From Comamonadaceae bacterium (GTDB taxonomy: Bacteria > Pseudomonadota > Gammaproteobacteria > Burkholderiales > Burkholderiaceae_C): a stretch of DNA of 64,000 bases. The DNA is taken from NCBI GenBank assembly GCA_027484575.1, contig JAIXSQ010000011.1, forward strand, positions 124,001 through 188,000, in the 5' to 3' direction. Of the stretch, positions 40,477-50,689 are shown piece after piece. Every line of letters starts with the position of its first letter. Positions within the stretch are counted from its first letter, which is position 1. The translations under genes were made by a program, and so were the position numbers. The notes below the pieces were generated by a model, which saw nothing but the letters and a program-made list of their open reading frames with translations, had not been told where the DNA came from and did not search any database.

Positions 40477-41429
40477 GCGCGCCGGGCGACCTGGCCCAGG
40501 CGCTGGAACTCGGCCTGCGTCAGCCGCTCCAGTTCCTGCGGGGTCGATCCCTGCGGGGTGAAGCCGGCCTTGAGCAGCTTGTCCCGGACGGCCGGCGCGG
40601 CCAGCGCCTCGACGAAGGCGGCGTTGAGCACCTGCACCACCTTCGGGTCCATGCCGGCCGGGCCGTACAGGCCGAACCAGGGGTCGACCTCGTAGCCGGC
40701 CAGGCCCGCCTCGGCCAGGGTCGGCACGTCGGGCAGCGACGGCGAGCGCTGGCGGCCGGCGACCGCGAGCGCCCGCAGCTTGCCGGCCTGGATGTGCGGC
40801 AGGGACGCAGGCAGGTTGTCGAACATCGCGGGCAGGTGGCCGCCGACCATGTCGGTGATGCCGGGCACGCTGCCCTTGTACGGCACGTGCACCAGGTCCA
40901 CCCCGGCCATCTGCGCGAACATCACGCCGGCCAGGTGCATCGAGGTGCCGGCGCCCGCGGTGCCGAACTGAAGCCCGGGGTGTTGCTTCGCATGGGCGAT
41001 GAACTCCCTGACGTCCTTGACCGGCACCGCGGGGCCGACCTCCAGCACGATGGTCGAGTAGCCGAGCATGGCGATGGCGCTGAAGTCCTTGCGGGGGTCG
41101 AAGGGCATGCGCCGGTACAGGTGGGGGTTGAGCGCGTTGGTGGAGATGGCGCCGAAGCCGACCGTGTAGCCGTCGGGGGCGGCCTTGGCCACGGCGTCCA
41201 TGCCGATGTTGCCGCCGGCGCCGGCGCGGTTCTCGATCACCACCGGCTGGCCCAGCTTCTGCGCCACGTGCTCGCCGACCGTGCGCGCCACCAGGTCCGT
41301 GGTGCCGCCGGGCAGGTAGGGCACGACGAAGCGGATCGGCTTGGCCGGGAAGGCCTGGGCCTGGGCCAGGCCGGCGGCCAGCGGGAGCGTGAGGGCGACG
41401 GCGAGGGCGGCGAACGTGCGGGCGGTCAT
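40458..41429 (-). CDS. Bug/TctC family periplasmic solute-binding protein
   Basis: The 323-residue receptor has a Sec leader ([25 protein letters not shown]) and the Bug motifs [48 protein letters not shown] and [16 protein letters not shown]. It diverges from the D-cysteine desulfhydrase-like gene with a 61-base gap, so shared regulation is likely, and the ligand may be the amino acid or sulfonate used by that enzyme. Its 3' end overlaps the convergent epimerase gene by 19 bases. Confidence 0.9.
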
Positions 41430-41490
41430 GCGGGGTTCCGGTGCGGGGGGAGCGGACCATTCTAGGGAGCGGCCCCGGTAAGATGGCCCG

Positions 41491-42528
41491 ATGGATCTCT
41501 CACGTTTTCCCCGTCGCCGCTACACGCCGTTCGCCACCCCCATCGAGTTCATGCCGCGCTTCTCGGCCGCGCTGGCCGCCAGCTGCCCGGGCGGGCAGGG
41601 GCCCCGGGTGTGGATCAAGCGTGACGACATGCTGGGCCTGTTCCCCGGCGGCAACAAGACCCGCAAGCTCGAGTTCCTGGTGGCCGACGCGCTCGCCAAG
41701 GGCGCCGACACGCTGATCACCTGCGGCGCGCCGCAGTCCAACCACTGCCGCATCACGCTGGCGGCCGCGGTCAAGGAAGGCCTGAAGTGCCGCTTCGTGA
41801 TCGAGGAGCGCGTGCCCGGCAGCTACGACCCGAACGCCACCGGCAACAACTTCATGTTCCGCCTGCTCGGCGTCGAGGCCATCACCGTGGTGCCCGGCGG
41901 CAGCAACATGGCCGCCGAGATGCAGAAGGTGGCCGATGCGCTCGCGGCCGAGGGCCGCAAGGGCTACATCATCGCGGGCGGCGGCTCCAACGCCATCGGC
42001 GGGCTGGGCTACGTGGCCTGCGCGCAGGAGCTGCAGCAGCAGATGTTCGACGACGGCCTGTCGTTCGACCGCATCGTGGTCGGCTCGGGCAGCTCGGGCA
42101 CCCACGGCGGGCTGCTGGCCGGCTTCCTGGGCAACAACATCCGCATCCCCATCACCGGCATCGGCGTCAGCCGCGACCCGGCCGACCAGGAGCCGCTGGT
42201 GCACAAGGAGGCGCAGGCCGTGCTCGACCTGCTGGGCGTGCCGCTGCAGGTGCCGCGCGAGATGGTGCGCAGCGTGGGCGGCTACTGGCAGCCCAAGTAC
42301 TCGATCCCCAACGAGGCCATGGTCGAGGCCGTGCAGATGCTGGCGCGCACCGAAGGCATCCCGCTGGACCCGGTCTACACCGGCAAGATCATGGCCGGCC
42401 TGATCGGCCTGGCGCGCAAGGGCGAGATCGGTGCCGGCGAGAACGTGCTGTTCCTGCACACCGGTGGCCTGCCGTCGCTGCACGCCTACGAGGCGGTGGT
42501 GCTGGGCGATCGGGCCGTGGCGGGCTGA
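41491..42528 (+). CDS. PLP enzyme of the D-cysteine desulfhydrase/L-cysteate sulfo-lyase family
   Basis: The 345-residue fold-type II PLP enzyme resembles ACC deaminase. The PLP lysine is in FPGGNKTRKLEFLVADAL, followed by the LITCGAPQSNHCRITLAAAV block and the phosphate loop GSGSSGTHGGLLAGF. DcyD splits D-cysteine to pyruvate, sulfide and ammonia, while CuyA splits L-cysteate to pyruvate, sulfite and ammonia; the two are too similar to separate here. A divergent Bug receptor supports an uptake-coupled catabolic role. The start is the ATG before DLSRFPRRRYTPFATPIEF. Confidence 0.87.
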   Translation: MDLSRFPRRRYTPFATPIEFMPRFSAALAASCPGGQGPRVWIKRDDMLGLFPGGNKTRKLEFLVADALAKGADTLITCGAPQSNHCRITLAAAVKEGLKCRFVIEERVPGSYDPNATGNNFMFRLLGVEAITVVPGGSNMAAEMQKVADALAAEGRKGYIIAGGGSNAIGGLGYVACAQELQQQMFDDGLSFDRIVVGSGSSGTHGGLLAGFLGNNIRIPITGIGVSRDPADQEPLVHKEAQAVLDLLGVPLQVPREMVRSVGGYWQPKYSIPNEAMVEAVQMLARTEGIPLDPVYTGKIMAGLIGLARKGEIGAGENVLFLHTGGLPSLHAYEAVVLGDRAVAG

Positions 42529-42535
42529 GTCCGCG

Positions 42536-42558
42536 CGGCGCACCCCGGCGGTGCGCCG
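42536..42558 (+). terminator. Terminator after the desulfhydrase-like gene
   Basis: CGGCGCACC and GGTGCGCCG form a perfect 9-bp stem with loop CCGGC, eight bases after the stop. Confidence 0.6.
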
Positions 42559-42645
42559 GAATCAGGCCTGAGCGGGGCTCTTTTCGCGGTTTGCTGCGCA
42601 CGGGGCCTGCGGACACTGGGTGCACCCCAGCGACAGGAGCCCTCC

Positions 42646-42924
42646 ATGGCCCAACTGCAGTCCGCCCCCGCGTTCCACGCCAGCCTGCCGTCCCTGGACA
42701 CCTCGGACGAGGACTGGCCCTACGACGCGCTCCACGACTTCACGGTCCGCATGGCCGGCCACGGCCTGCCCATCAGCACCCGGATGATGGCGGGCAACCG
42801 CCTGTATGCCGTGGAGCAGCTGGCCCGGGCGCATGCCCTGGGCGATCGCGCGTTGAGCGAGCTGGCCCTGGCCCTGTTCCGCCACTTCGAGCGGCAGCGC
42901 TCGGGCATCGCCTGGGCCGCCTGA
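42646..42924 (+). CDS. Small protein of unknown function, 92 residues
   Basis: I do not recognise this family. It is soluble and helical in appearance, with a proline/serine-rich start and the motif HDFTVRMAGHGLPISTRMMAGNRLYAVEQLARAHALGDRALSELALALFRHFERQRSGI. The even spread of charged and hydrophobic residues and a well-placed AGGAG before the ATG indicate a real gene. It stands alone, between a terminator and the convergent ferredoxin gene. Confidence 0.72.
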   Translation: MAQLQSAPAFHASLPSLDTSDEDWPYDALHDFTVRMAGHGLPISTRMMAGNRLYAVEQLARAHALGDRALSELALALFRHFERQRSGIAWAA

Positions 42925-42937
42925 GGGGCCGCGGGTC

Positions 42938-43606
42938 TCAGCGGCCTTGCGCTGCCTCGCGCTTGGCGCGGGCGCGCGCCAGGGCGGCCTCGATCACCGC
43001 CTTCTTGCGTGCGGCCTCGCCCTCGTCGGCCGCGCCGTGCGTGTGCGCCGCGAGGTCGGCCAGCTTGGCCTGGGCCTTGCTCTCCAGGCGCCCGGCGTGC
43101 TCCTGCGCCTCGCGGGCGAGCCGCTCCTGGCGCCAGGTGTAGCGCGCGAGCGCCGTGTCGGCCTGGTCCTGGCTCCAGGCCTGCCAGCCGGTGCGGCCCG
43201 CGCTGGCGTCCTCCAGCGCGATGCAGTCGACCGGGCACACCGGCACGCACAGCTCGCAGCCCGTGCACCAGGGCGCGATGACGGTGTGCATCTGCTTGTT
43301 GGTGCCCAGGATCGCGTCGGTCGGGCAGGCCTTGATGCACAGGGTGCAGCCGATGCACCAGTCCTCGTCGATCACGGCCAGGGTGCGCGGCCCTTCGAGG
43401 CCGTGCGCGGGATCGAGCGGCAGGGGCGGGCGGCCGAGCAGGGCGGCCAGCCGGACCACGCCCTCGGCGCCGCCGGGCGGGCAGCGGTCGTGGCTGGCCT
43501 CGCCGTCCGCCATGGCCTGGGCGTAGGACGCGCAGTCGGGGTAGCCGCAGCGCGTGCACTGCGTCTGCGGCAGCGCGGCATGCAGCTGCGCGGCCAGGTC
43601 GCTCAC
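42938..43606 (-). CDS. rsxB: RnfB/RsxB-type iron-sulfur protein
   Basis: The 222-residue protein carries an RnfB-like amino-terminal cluster motif (Cys17, Cys20, Cys25, Cys42) and two 4Fe-4S ferredoxin motifs (Cys84/87/90/94 and Cys114/117/120/124). It lacks the membrane segment of true RnfB and the rest of the rnf operon, as is common for lone RsxB proteins in Burkholderiales. A long charged helical tail follows residue 140. It starts at GTG within the phaZ stop (GTGA), so it is translationally coupled to the PHB depolymerase. Its electron partner is unknown. Confidence 0.88.
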   Translation of the reverse strand: MSDLAAQLHAALPQTQCTRCGYPDCASYAQAMADGEASHDRCPPGGAEGVVRLAALLGRPPLPLDPAHGLEGPRTLAVIDEDWCIGCTLCIKACPTDAILGTNKQMHTVIAPWCTGCELCVPVCPVDCIALEDASAGRTGWQAWSQDQADTALARYTWRQERLAREAQEHAGRLESKAQAKLADLAAHTHGAADEGEAARKKAVIEAALARARAKREAAQGR

Positions 43607-44946
43607 GTGGCGCGCGCGGCGCTGCGGCGCGCCGGCGCCTTGCGCGCCGGGGCGGACGCGCCGGCCTTGGCCGTGGCCGGGGCGGCGTGGAATTTGGCGA
43701 TGAAGTCGCGCACCTGCGGGTACACGACATCGCGCCAGCGGCGGCCGCTGAAGATGCCGTAGTGGCCGGCACCCTTGACCTCGATGTGCTTCTGCAGTTC
43801 CTTGGGCACGCCGGTGCACAGGTCGTGCGCCGCCGCGGTCTGGCCGGCGCCGGAGATGTCGTCGAGCTCGCCTTCGACGGTCAGGTGGGCAGTGGTGCGG
43901 ATGTCCTGCGGCTGCACGCGCTCGATGCGGCCGTCGACGCCGCGCACGTCCCAGGTGCCGTGCACCAGCCGGAACTCCTGGAAGACGGTGCTGATCGTCT
44001 CGAGGTAGTAGTCGGCGTCCATGTCGAGCACGGCGTTGTACTCGTCGTAGAACTGCCGGTGCGATTCGGCCTTGTCGTCGTCGCCGGCGATCAGGTGCTT
44101 GAAGTAGTCGTAGTGGCTCGACAGGTGGCGGTCGGGGTTCATCGCCACGAAGCCCGTGTGCTGCAGGAAGCCCGGGTACACGCGGCGGCCGGCGCCGGGG
44201 AAGTTGCTGGGCACGCGGTAGATGACGTTGTTCTCGAACCAGCTGTAGCTCTTGTTCATCGCCAGGTTGTTCACCGCGGTCGGCGACTTGCGGGCGTCGA
44301 TGGGGCCGCCCATCATCGTCATCGTCACCGGCGTGGTCTCGCCGCGGCTGGCCATCAGCGAGACCGCGGCCAGCACCGGCACGGTGGGCTGGCAGACGCT
44401 GATCACGTGGCAGTGGCCGTACTGCGCCTGCAGGTGGCGGATGAACTCCTGCACGTAGTTGACGTAGTCGTCCAGGTGGAACTCGCCCTGGTCCAGCGGC
44501 ACCGTGCGCGCGTTCTTCCAGTCGGTGATGTAGACCTTGTGGTCGGCCAGCAGGCTGCGCACCGTGTCGCGCAGCAGGGTGGCGTAGTGGCCCGACAGGG
44601 GCGCGACCACCAGCACCGCCGGCGAGGCCTTCAGGCGCTCGAGCGTGCGCGGGTCGTCGGAAAAGCGCTTGAAGCGGCGCAGCTCGCAGAACGGCTTGTC
44701 GACCTCGACCCGCTCGTGGATCGCCACGTCGACGCCGTTGACGCCCACCGTGGTGATGCCGAACTGCGGCTTCTCATAGTCCTTCCACAGCCGGTACAGC
44801 AGCTCGTAGCCGGCCGCGGTGCGCTGCGCCAGCGGGTTCTGCCCGAACGGGGTCAGCGGATTGCCGTACAGCTTGGCGGCCGCCTGTGCGAAGTCGGCGA
44901 ACGGCTCCATGAGGGAGCGTTGGGCTTCGTAGATCTGGTAGAGCAT
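43603..44946 (-). CDS. phaZ: Intracellular polyhydroxybutyrate depolymerase
   Basis: The 447-residue enzyme breaks down native PHB granules when carbon is short. The catalytic Cys185 lies in [13 protein letters not shown], a lipase-box variant typical of PhaZ1 from Cupriavidus; the Asp and His of the triad are expected in [14 protein letters not shown] and [11 protein letters not shown]. The carboxyl end is an Ala/Lys/Pro-rich tail that may interact with the granule or DNA. A motif matching the phaC palindrome lies 16 bases before the start codon, suggesting joint control by PhaR. Confidence 0.95.
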   Translation of the reverse strand: MLYQIYEAQRSLMEPFADFAQAAAKLYGNPLTPFGQNPLAQRTAAGYELLYRLWKDYEKPQFGITTVGVNGVDVAIHERVEVDKPFCELRRFKRFSDDPRTLERLKASPAVLVVAPLSGHYATLLRDTVRSLLADHKVYITDWKNARTVPLDQGEFHLDDYVNYVQEFIRHLQAQYGHCHVISVCQPTVPVLAAVSLMASRGETTPVTMTMMGGPIDARKSPTAVNNLAMNKSYSWFENNVIYRVPSNFPGAGRRVYPGFLQHTGFVAMNPDRHLSSHYDYFKHLIAGDDDKAESHRQFYDEYNAVLDMDADYYLETISTVFQEFRLVHGTWDVRGVDGRIERVQPQDIRTTAHLTVEGELDDISGAGQTAAAHDLCTGVPKELQKHIEVKGAGHYGIFSGRRWRDVVYPQVRDFIAKFHAAPATAKAGASAPARKAPARRSAARAT

Positions 44947-44961
44947 GGGGTTCCCCGGTCG

Positions 44962-44975
44962 ATGCTGCAGCGCAA
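44962..44975 (-). promoter_or_regulatory. PhaR-like site upstream of phaZ
   Basis: On the minus strand the sequence is TTGCGCTGCAGCAT, identical at 12 of 14 positions to the palindrome in front of phaC. It is itself nearly symmetric (TGCTGCA/GCGCAA). Its position next to the phaZ start suits a repressor site. Confidence 0.55.
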
Positions 44976-45070
44976 TATAGCAGTCCGCACCGGGCGCAGC
45001 TCATCCGCCGGTCGGTGCGCAGGCACCCTGCCTGTCGCCTGGCTGACTGTGCCCCCGCGCAAACGACGAA

Positions 45071-45086
45071 GCCGCCCGCAGGCGGC
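45071..45086 (-). terminator. Terminator after tyrB
   Basis: GCCGCC and GGCGGC pair with a four-base loop about 35 bases after the tyrB stop; read on the minus strand it is followed by a T-rich TTCGTCGTTTG. Confidence 0.45.
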
Positions 45087-45120
45087 CCGTCACGACGCAG
45101 GAAGGCGCCTCAGGCGTGCA

Positions 45121-46320
45121 TCAGCCCAGCACCTTGGCGATGGAGGCGCACACGTGGTCGATGTTGCGGCTGTTGAGCGCGGCGACGCACATGCGGCCGG
45201 TGTCGGTGCCGTAGACGCCGAACTCGCTGCGCAGGCGCTGCATCTGCTCCTTGGTCAGGCCGGAGTAGCTGAACATGCCCACCTGCTGGGCGATGAACGA
45301 CATGTCCTGCTTGACCCCGGCGGCCTTGAGCTTGTCGACCATGGCCACGCGCATGGCCTTGATGCGGGTGCGCATGCCGGCCAGCTCCTGCTCCCACAGG
45401 GCGCGCAGCTCGGGCGTGTTCAGCACCGTGGCGACCACCGTGCCGCCGTGCGTGGGCGGGTTGCTGTAGTTGGTGCGGATGACGATCTTCAGCTGGCTGA
45501 GCACGCGGGCGGCCTCGTCCTTGCTGCTGCACAGCACCGACAGGGCGCCGACGCGCTCGCCGTAGAGGCTGAAGCTCTTGGAGAACGAGGTGGACACGAA
45601 GAAGTCCTGGCCCGAGGCCACGAACTTGCCGATCACCGCGCCGTCCTCGGCGATGCCTTCGCCGAAGCCCTGGTAGGCCATGTCCAGGAACGGCACCAGG
45701 CCGCGCGCCTGAGTGGCGGCGACCACCCGGTCCCACTGCGCCGGGGTCAGGTCGTAGCCGGTGGGGTTGTGGCAGCAGGCGTGCAGCACGACCACCGTGC
45801 CGGCGGGCGCGGCGTTCAGCGCGGCCAGCATGGCGTCGAACGCGATGCCGCGCCGGGTGGCGTCGTAGTAGGGATAGCTGTCGACGGTGAAGCCGGCGTT
45901 GGTGAACAGCGCGCGGTGGTTCTCCCAGCTCGGGTCGCTGATCAGCACCTTGGCCGACGGGTTCAGCCGCTTGAGGAAGTCGGCGCCGATCTTCAGGCCG
46001 CCGGTGCCGCCCAGGGCCTGCACGGTGGCCACGCGGCCGCTGGTGACCGGCTCGCTGGTGGCGCCGAAGACCAGGCCCTTGACGGCGGTGTCGTACGCCG
46101 CGATGCCGTCGATGGGCAGGTAGCCGCGGGCCTTGGGGGCCTCCATCAGCTGCTTCTCGGCCTGGCGCACGCACTGCAGCAGGGGCAGCTTGCCCTCGTC
46201 GTCGTAGTACACGCCGACGCCCAGGTTGACCTTGACGGGGTTGGTGTCGGCGGCGAACTGCTCGTTGAGACCCAGGATCGGGTCGCGCGGCGCCATCTCG
46301 ACGGCTTGGAACAAAGACAT
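45121..46320 (-). CDS. tyrB: Aromatic/aspartate aminotransferase
   Basis: The 399-residue fold-type I PLP enzyme transfers amino groups among aromatic amino acids, aspartate and 2-oxoglutarate. It has the class I pattern VNLGVGVYYDDEGKLPLL, the cofactor segment HACCHNPTGYDLTPAQW and the PLP lysine in STSFSKSFSLYGERVGAL. Whether it prefers aromatic or aspartate substrates is not decidable by eye; TyrB is the common name at this locus. It diverges from uvrB, a gene order conserved in Comamonadaceae. Confidence 0.92.
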   Translation of the reverse strand: MSLFQAVEMAPRDPILGLNEQFAADTNPVKVNLGVGVYYDDEGKLPLLQCVRQAEKQLMEAPKARGYLPIDGIAAYDTAVKGLVFGATSEPVTSGRVATVQALGGTGGLKIGADFLKRLNPSAKVLISDPSWENHRALFTNAGFTVDSYPYYDATRRGIAFDAMLAALNAAPAGTVVVLHACCHNPTGYDLTPAQWDRVVAATQARGLVPFLDMAYQGFGEGIAEDGAVIGKFVASGQDFFVSTSFSKSFSLYGERVGALSVLCSSKDEAARVLSQLKIVIRTNYSNPPTHGGTVVATVLNTPELRALWEQELAGMRTRIKAMRVAMVDKLKAAGVKQDMSFIAQQVGMFSYSGLTKEQMQRLRSEFGVYGTDTGRMCVAALNSRNIDHVCASIAKVLG

Positions 46321-46482
46321 GCGGGAGATCCTCTGAACTGGATGGGGCGGCGCTGCGGCCGCTGTGCGGGCCGGGACTGATGTACGCTGTCCGGTTGCCC
46401 GCGATTCTAAACGCCGCCCCCCGCCCGCCCGGCCCCGCGCCGGGTTCCCGGACCCTGTCACCGGCCCCCGATCCGCACGCCC

Positions 46483-48582
46483 ATGCCTGAACTCGTCGAT
46501 GCCACCCAGGAGCTGCCCAAGACCGGGCAGTTCGTCAGCTACCCGGGCTCGCCCTTCGAGCTGTTCCAGCCGTACCCGCCGGCCGGCGACCAGCCCGCCG
46601 CGATCGACAAGCTGGTCGAGGGCGTGAACGACGGCGAGGTGTTCCAGACCCTGCTGGGCGTGACCGGCTCGGGCAAGACCTTCACCATGGCCAACGTGAT
46701 CGCCCGGCTGGGCCGCCCGGCCATCGTGTTCGCGCCCAACAAGACGCTGGCGGCGCAGCTGTACTCGGAGTTCCGCGAGTTCTTCCCCAAGAACGCGGTC
46801 GAGTACTTCGTGAGCTACTACGACTACTACCAGCCCGAGGCCTACGTGCCGCAGCGCGACCTGTTCATCGAGAAGGACAGTTCGATCAACGAGCACATCG
46901 AGCAGATGCGGCTGTCGGCCACCAAGAGCGTGCTGGAGCGGCGCGACACGGTGATCGTGGCCACGGTGAGCGCCATCTACGGCATCGGCGCCCCCGAGGA
47001 CTACACCAAGATGCGCTTCATCTGCCGGGTGGGCGACAAGGTGGGGCAGCGTGACGCCATCGGCCAGCTGATCCGCATGCAGTACACGCGCAACGAGCAG
47101 GACTTCAGCCGCGGCACCTTCCGCGTGCGCGGCGACACCATCGACATCTTCCCGGCCGAGCACAGCGAGCTGGCAGTGCGGCTGGAGCTGTTCGACGACG
47201 AGGTCGAGTCGATCCAGCTGTTCGACCCGCTGACCGGCCGGATCCGGCAGAAGGTGCCGCGCTTCACCATCTACCCGTCCAGCCACTACGTCACGCCCCG
47301 CGAGAAGGTGCTGACGGCGGTCGAGTCGATCAAGCTGGAGCTCGACCAGCGCCTGAAGGAACTGGTGGGCATGGGCAAGCTGGTGGAGGCGCAGCGGCTG
47401 GAGCAGCGCACCCGCTTCGACCTGGAGATGCTCAGCGAGGTGGGCCACTGCAAGGGCATCGAGAACTACACCCGCCACCTGTCGGGCGCGCCGCCCGGGG
47501 CGCCGCCGTCGACGCTGACCGACTACCTGCCCAAGGACGCGCTGATGTTCCTGGACGAGAGCCACCAGATGATCGGGCAGCTCAACGCGATGTACGCCGG
47601 CGACCGCCAGCGCAAGACCACGCTGGTCGAGTACGGGTTCCGGCTGCCCTCGGCGATGGACAACCGCCCGCTGAAGTTCGAGGAGTTCGAGACCCGCATG
47701 CGGCAGGTGGTGTTCGTCTCGGCCACCCCGGCCGCGTACGAGCAGGCGCATGCGGGCCAGGTGGTCGAGCAGGTGGTGCGGCCCACCGGCCTGGTCGACC
47801 CGCAGGTCGAGGTGCGGCCGGCCACGCACCAGGTCGACGACGTGCTGCAGGAGATCCGCATCCGGGTCGAGAAGCAGGAGCGGGTGCTGATCACCACGCT
47901 GACCAAGCGCATGGCCGAGCAGCTGACCGACTACCTGTCGGACAACGGCGTCAAGGTGCGCTACATGCACTCGGACATCGACACCGTCGAGCGGGTGGAG
48001 ATCCTGCGCGACCTGCGGCTGGGCGCCTTCGACGTGCTGGTGGGCATCAACCTGCTGCGCGAGGGGCTGGACATCCCCGAGGTGTCGCTGGTGGCGATCC
48101 TGGATGCCGACAAGGAAGGCTTTCTGCGCGCCGAGCGGTCCCTGATCCAGACCATCGGCCGGGCGGCGCGCAACCTGCATGGCCGCGCGATCCTGTACGC
48201 CGACCAGATGACCGAGTCGATGAAGAAGGCCATCGGCGAGACCGAGCGCCGGCGGGCCAAGCAGATCGCGTTCAACGCCGAGCACGGCATCACGCCGCGC
48301 AGCATCCGCAAGGAGGTGCGCGACCTCATCGACGGCGTGTACAGCGAGAAGGCGAGCAAGGAGCAGGAAAAGCAGGAGATCCAGCGCGCGCTGGCCGAGG
48401 ACATGTCCGAGAAGGACATCGCCAAGGAGATCAAGCGGCTGGAAAAGCAGATGCTCGAGCACGCCCGCAACCTCGAGTTCGAGAAGGCGGCGCGGCTGCG
48501 CGACCAGCTGGCCCAGCTCAAGCAGCAGGCCTTCGGTGCGGCCGGCCGCGACAACGTCGTGCCGCTGCCCGGACGCAGCTGA
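46483..48582 (+). CDS. uvrB: UvrABC excinuclease subunit B
   Basis: The 699-residue helicase-like protein verifies DNA lesions and is loaded by UvrA before UvrC cuts. Walker A is [16 protein letters not shown], the beta-hairpin is [26 protein letters not shown], the DEAD-type box is LDESH, and the carboxyl UVR motif ([29 protein letters not shown]) contacts UvrC. I found no convincing LexA box in the 162-base gap to tyrB. The ATG gives normal length. Confidence 0.97.
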   Translation: MPELVDATQELPKTGQFVSYPGSPFELFQPYPPAGDQPAAIDKLVEGVNDGEVFQTLLGVTGSGKTFTMANVIARLGRPAIVFAPNKTLAAQLYSEFREFFPKNAVEYFVSYYDYYQPEAYVPQRDLFIEKDSSINEHIEQMRLSATKSVLERRDTVIVATVSAIYGIGAPEDYTKMRFICRVGDKVGQRDAIGQLIRMQYTRNEQDFSRGTFRVRGDTIDIFPAEHSELAVRLELFDDEVESIQLFDPLTGRIRQKVPRFTIYPSSHYVTPREKVLTAVESIKLELDQRLKELVGMGKLVEAQRLEQRTRFDLEMLSEVGHCKGIENYTRHLSGAPPGAPPSTLTDYLPKDALMFLDESHQMIGQLNAMYAGDRQRKTTLVEYGFRLPSAMDNRPLKFEEFETRMRQVVFVSATPAAYEQAHAGQVVEQVVRPTGLVDPQVEVRPATHQVDDVLQEIRIRVEKQERVLITTLTKRMAEQLTDYLSDNGVKVRYMHSDIDTVERVEILRDLRLGAFDVLVGINLLREGLDIPEVSLVAILDADKEGFLRAERSLIQTIGRAARNLHGRAILYADQMTESMKKAIGETERRRAKQIAFNAEHGITPRSIRKEVRDLIDGVYSEKASKEQEKQEIQRALAEDMSEKDIAKEIKRLEKQMLEHARNLEFEKAARLRDQLAQLKQQAFGAAGRDNVVPLPGRS

Positions 48583-48693
48583 TCGGGTCGATAGAAAGTC
48601 CCTATCCGCTGGCAGACCTGACACCTGTTACGCTCGGAACCAAATCGCGACTGGCCAGTCTATTTGTCCGAGCAAGCCGATAGGGTTTGAGGT

Positions 48694-48717
48694 ATACTTG
48701 ACCGGTTTTCTCAGGAA
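48694..48717 (+). promoter_or_regulatory. Candidate IscR-binding region upstream of iscR
   Basis: ATACTTGACC-GGTTT-TCTCAGGAA resembles type 1 IscR sites of betaproteobacteria, where holo-IscR represses its own operon. The left half fits better than the right. It lies 142 bases before iscR and partly overlaps a possible -10 (TATACT). Confidence 0.4.
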
Positions 48718-48733
48718 CGCGACGAACAACACG

Positions 48734-48751
48734 GGGGCGCTCGAACGCCCC
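48734..48751 (+). other. Hairpin in the iscR leader
   Basis: GGGGCG and CGCCCC pair around CTCGAA in the roughly 140-base stretch before iscR. It would lie in the untranslated leader; no known riboswitch is apparent. Confidence 0.3.
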
Positions 48752-48858
48752 GGGGGCCGGTGGTGCAGCTGCCGGAAATCCATGGAGTGGAGACGGGCCG
48801 CGGCGGCAGGTGCCGGACGCGGTGAACTGAAGTCCTAGCCGGCAACAAGGAGGTTGCG

Positions 48859-49392
48859 ATGCGTCTCACGACCAAAGGCCGCTTTGCGGTCACCGCCATG
48901 ATCGACCTGGCCCTGCGCCAGAACAACGGTCCCGTCACGCTGGCTGCCATCAGCCAGCGCCAGCAGATCTCGCTGTCCTACCTGGAACAGCTGTTCGGCA
49001 AGCTGCGCCGGCACGAACTGGTGGAGTCCACCCGTGGCCCGGGCGGCGGCTACACCCTGGGCCGCAAGGCGTCCGAGATCACCGTCGCCGACATCATCGT
49101 CTCGGTCGACGAGCCGATCGACGCCACCCAGTGCGGCGGCAAGGAGAACTGCAACGACGGCGGCCGCTGCATGACCCACGAGCTGTGGTCGCAGCTGAAC
49201 CAGCGCATGGTCGAGTTCCTCGACTCGGTGACGCTGCAGAAGCTGGTCGACGAGCAGATCGCCAAGGGCGTGCAGATCGAGGACAAGCCCGCCGTCAAGC
49301 GCGCCATCTCCAGCCAGCCGGTGGTCAAGCCGATCCGCGTGAACGCCCCCAACTCGGTGTTCGCGCTCGGCAGCGCCCTGGCCAAGTCCTGA
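48859..49392 (+). CDS. iscR: Iron-sulfur cluster regulator IscR
   Basis: The 177-residue Rrf2-family repressor senses the cell's [2Fe-2S] supply. The winged helix starts at the first residue ([19 protein letters not shown]) and the cluster ligands Cys92, Cys98 and Cys104 are at the same positions as in E. coli. With bound cluster it represses the isc operon it heads. The ATG follows AAGGAGG at optimal distance. Confidence 0.96.
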   Translation: MRLTTKGRFAVTAMIDLALRQNNGPVTLAAISQRQQISLSYLEQLFGKLRRHELVESTRGPGGGYTLGRKASEITVADIIVSVDEPIDATQCGGKENCNDGGRCMTHELWSQLNQRMVEFLDSVTLQKLVDEQIAKGVQIEDKPAVKRAISSQPVVKPIRVNAPNSVFALGSALAKS

Positions 49393-49439
49393 ACCACGTC
49401 CGCGTCCCCAGCAGTACACGAGCAAGCCCGCAGCAAGCC

Positions 49440-50666
49440 ATGGACCACACGCCCCACTTCCCGATCTACATGGACTACGGCGCCACCACGCCGGTCGACC
49501 CCCGCGTGGTCGACGCCATGATCCCCTGGCTGCGTGAGCACCACGGCAACCCGGCCTCGCGCAGCCATGCGTGGGGCTGGGAGGCCGAGGCCGCGGTGGA
49601 GAAGGCCCGCGAGGACGTCGCGTCCCTGATCGGGGCCGACCCGCGGGAGATCGTCTGGACCTCCGGCGCCACCGAGTCCAACAACCTGGCCATCAAGGGT
49701 GCCGCGCACTTCTACAAGGGCAAGGGCAAGCACCTGATCACGGTCAAGACCGAGCACAAGGCCGTGCTCGACACCATGCGCGAGCTCGAGCGCCAGGGCT
49801 TCGAGGTGACCTACCTCGAGGTGCAGGACGACGGGCTGATCGACCTCGAGAAGTTCAAGGCCGCGCTGCGCCCCGACACCATCCTGGCCAGCGTCATGTT
49901 CGTGAACAACGAGATCGGCGTGATCCAGGACATCCCGGCCATCGGCGCCATCTGCCGCGAGCGCGGGGTGATCCTGCACTCCGACGCGGCGCAGGCCACG
50001 GGCAAGGTCGCCATCGACCTGGCCACGCTGCCGGTCGACCTGATGAGCCTGGCCTCGCACAAGACCTACGGTCCCAAGGGCATCGGCGCGCTGTACGTGC
50101 GCCGCAAGCCGCGCGTGCGCCTGGAGGCGCAGATGCACGGCGGCGGCCACGAGCGCGGCATGCGCTCGGGCACGCTGCCCACCCACCAGTGCGTGGGCAT
50201 GGGCGAGGCCTTCCGCATCGCCCGCGAGGAGATGGGGCAGGACCTGGCCAAGGCGCGGGCGCTGCAGCAGCGCCTGCTGGACGGCCTGAAGGACGTCGAG
50301 CAGGTGTTCGTCAACGGCTCGATGGCCCCCGGCCGGCGCGTGCCGCACAACCTGAACATGAGCTTCAACTTCGTCGAGGGCGAGTCGCTGATCATGGGCA
50401 TCAAGGGGCTGGCGGTGTCCTCGGGCTCGGCCTGCACCTCGGCGTCGCTGGAGCCCAGCTACGTGCTGCGCGCCCTGGGCCGCAGCGACGAGCTGGCGCA
50501 CAGCAGCCTGCGCATGACCATCGGCCGCTTCACGACCGAGCAGGAGATCGACTACGCGGTCGACACCATCAAGAAGAACGTCGCCAAGCTGCGCGAGCTC
50601 AGCCCGCTCTGGGAGATGTACCAGGACGGCGTGGACCTGAGCACGATCCAGTGGACGGCGCACTGA
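49440..50666 (+). CDS. iscS: Cysteine desulfurase IscS
   Basis: The 408-residue PLP enzyme removes sulfur from L-cysteine and passes it as a persulfide to IscU and other acceptors. The PLP lysine is about residue 208 ([12 protein letters not shown]) and the mobile-loop cysteine about 332 ([17 protein letters not shown]). The carboxyl end [23 protein letters not shown] is the typical IscU-binding tail. It starts 47 bases after iscR in one operon. Confidence 0.97.
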   Translation: MDHTPHFPIYMDYGATTPVDPRVVDAMIPWLREHHGNPASRSHAWGWEAEAAVEKAREDVASLIGADPREIVWTSGATESNNLAIKGAAHFYKGKGKHLITVKTEHKAVLDTMRELERQGFEVTYLEVQDDGLIDLEKFKAALRPDTILASVMFVNNEIGVIQDIPAIGAICRERGVILHSDAAQATGKVAIDLATLPVDLMSLASHKTYGPKGIGALYVRRKPRVRLEAQMHGGGHERGMRSGTLPTHQCVGMGEAFRIAREEMGQDLAKARALQQRLLDGLKDVEQVFVNGSMAPGRRVPHNLNMSFNFVEGESLIMGIKGLAVSSGSACTSASLEPSYVLRALGRSDELAHSSLRMTIGRFTTEQEIDYAVDTIKKNVAKLRELSPLWEMYQDGVDLSTIQWTAH

Positions 50667-50689
50667 GACAGAACCGAGAGGACACGAAC

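Noticed and set aside
46321..46482. LexA (SOS) box before uvrB
   Set aside because: I looked for a CTGT-N8-ACAG type palindrome in the gap and found only a CTGT without a matching half.
48536..48838. Possible small gene between uvrB and iscR
   Set aside because: The frame overlaps the end of uvrB, covers the likely iscR promoter, and its composition looks like untranslated leader sequence.
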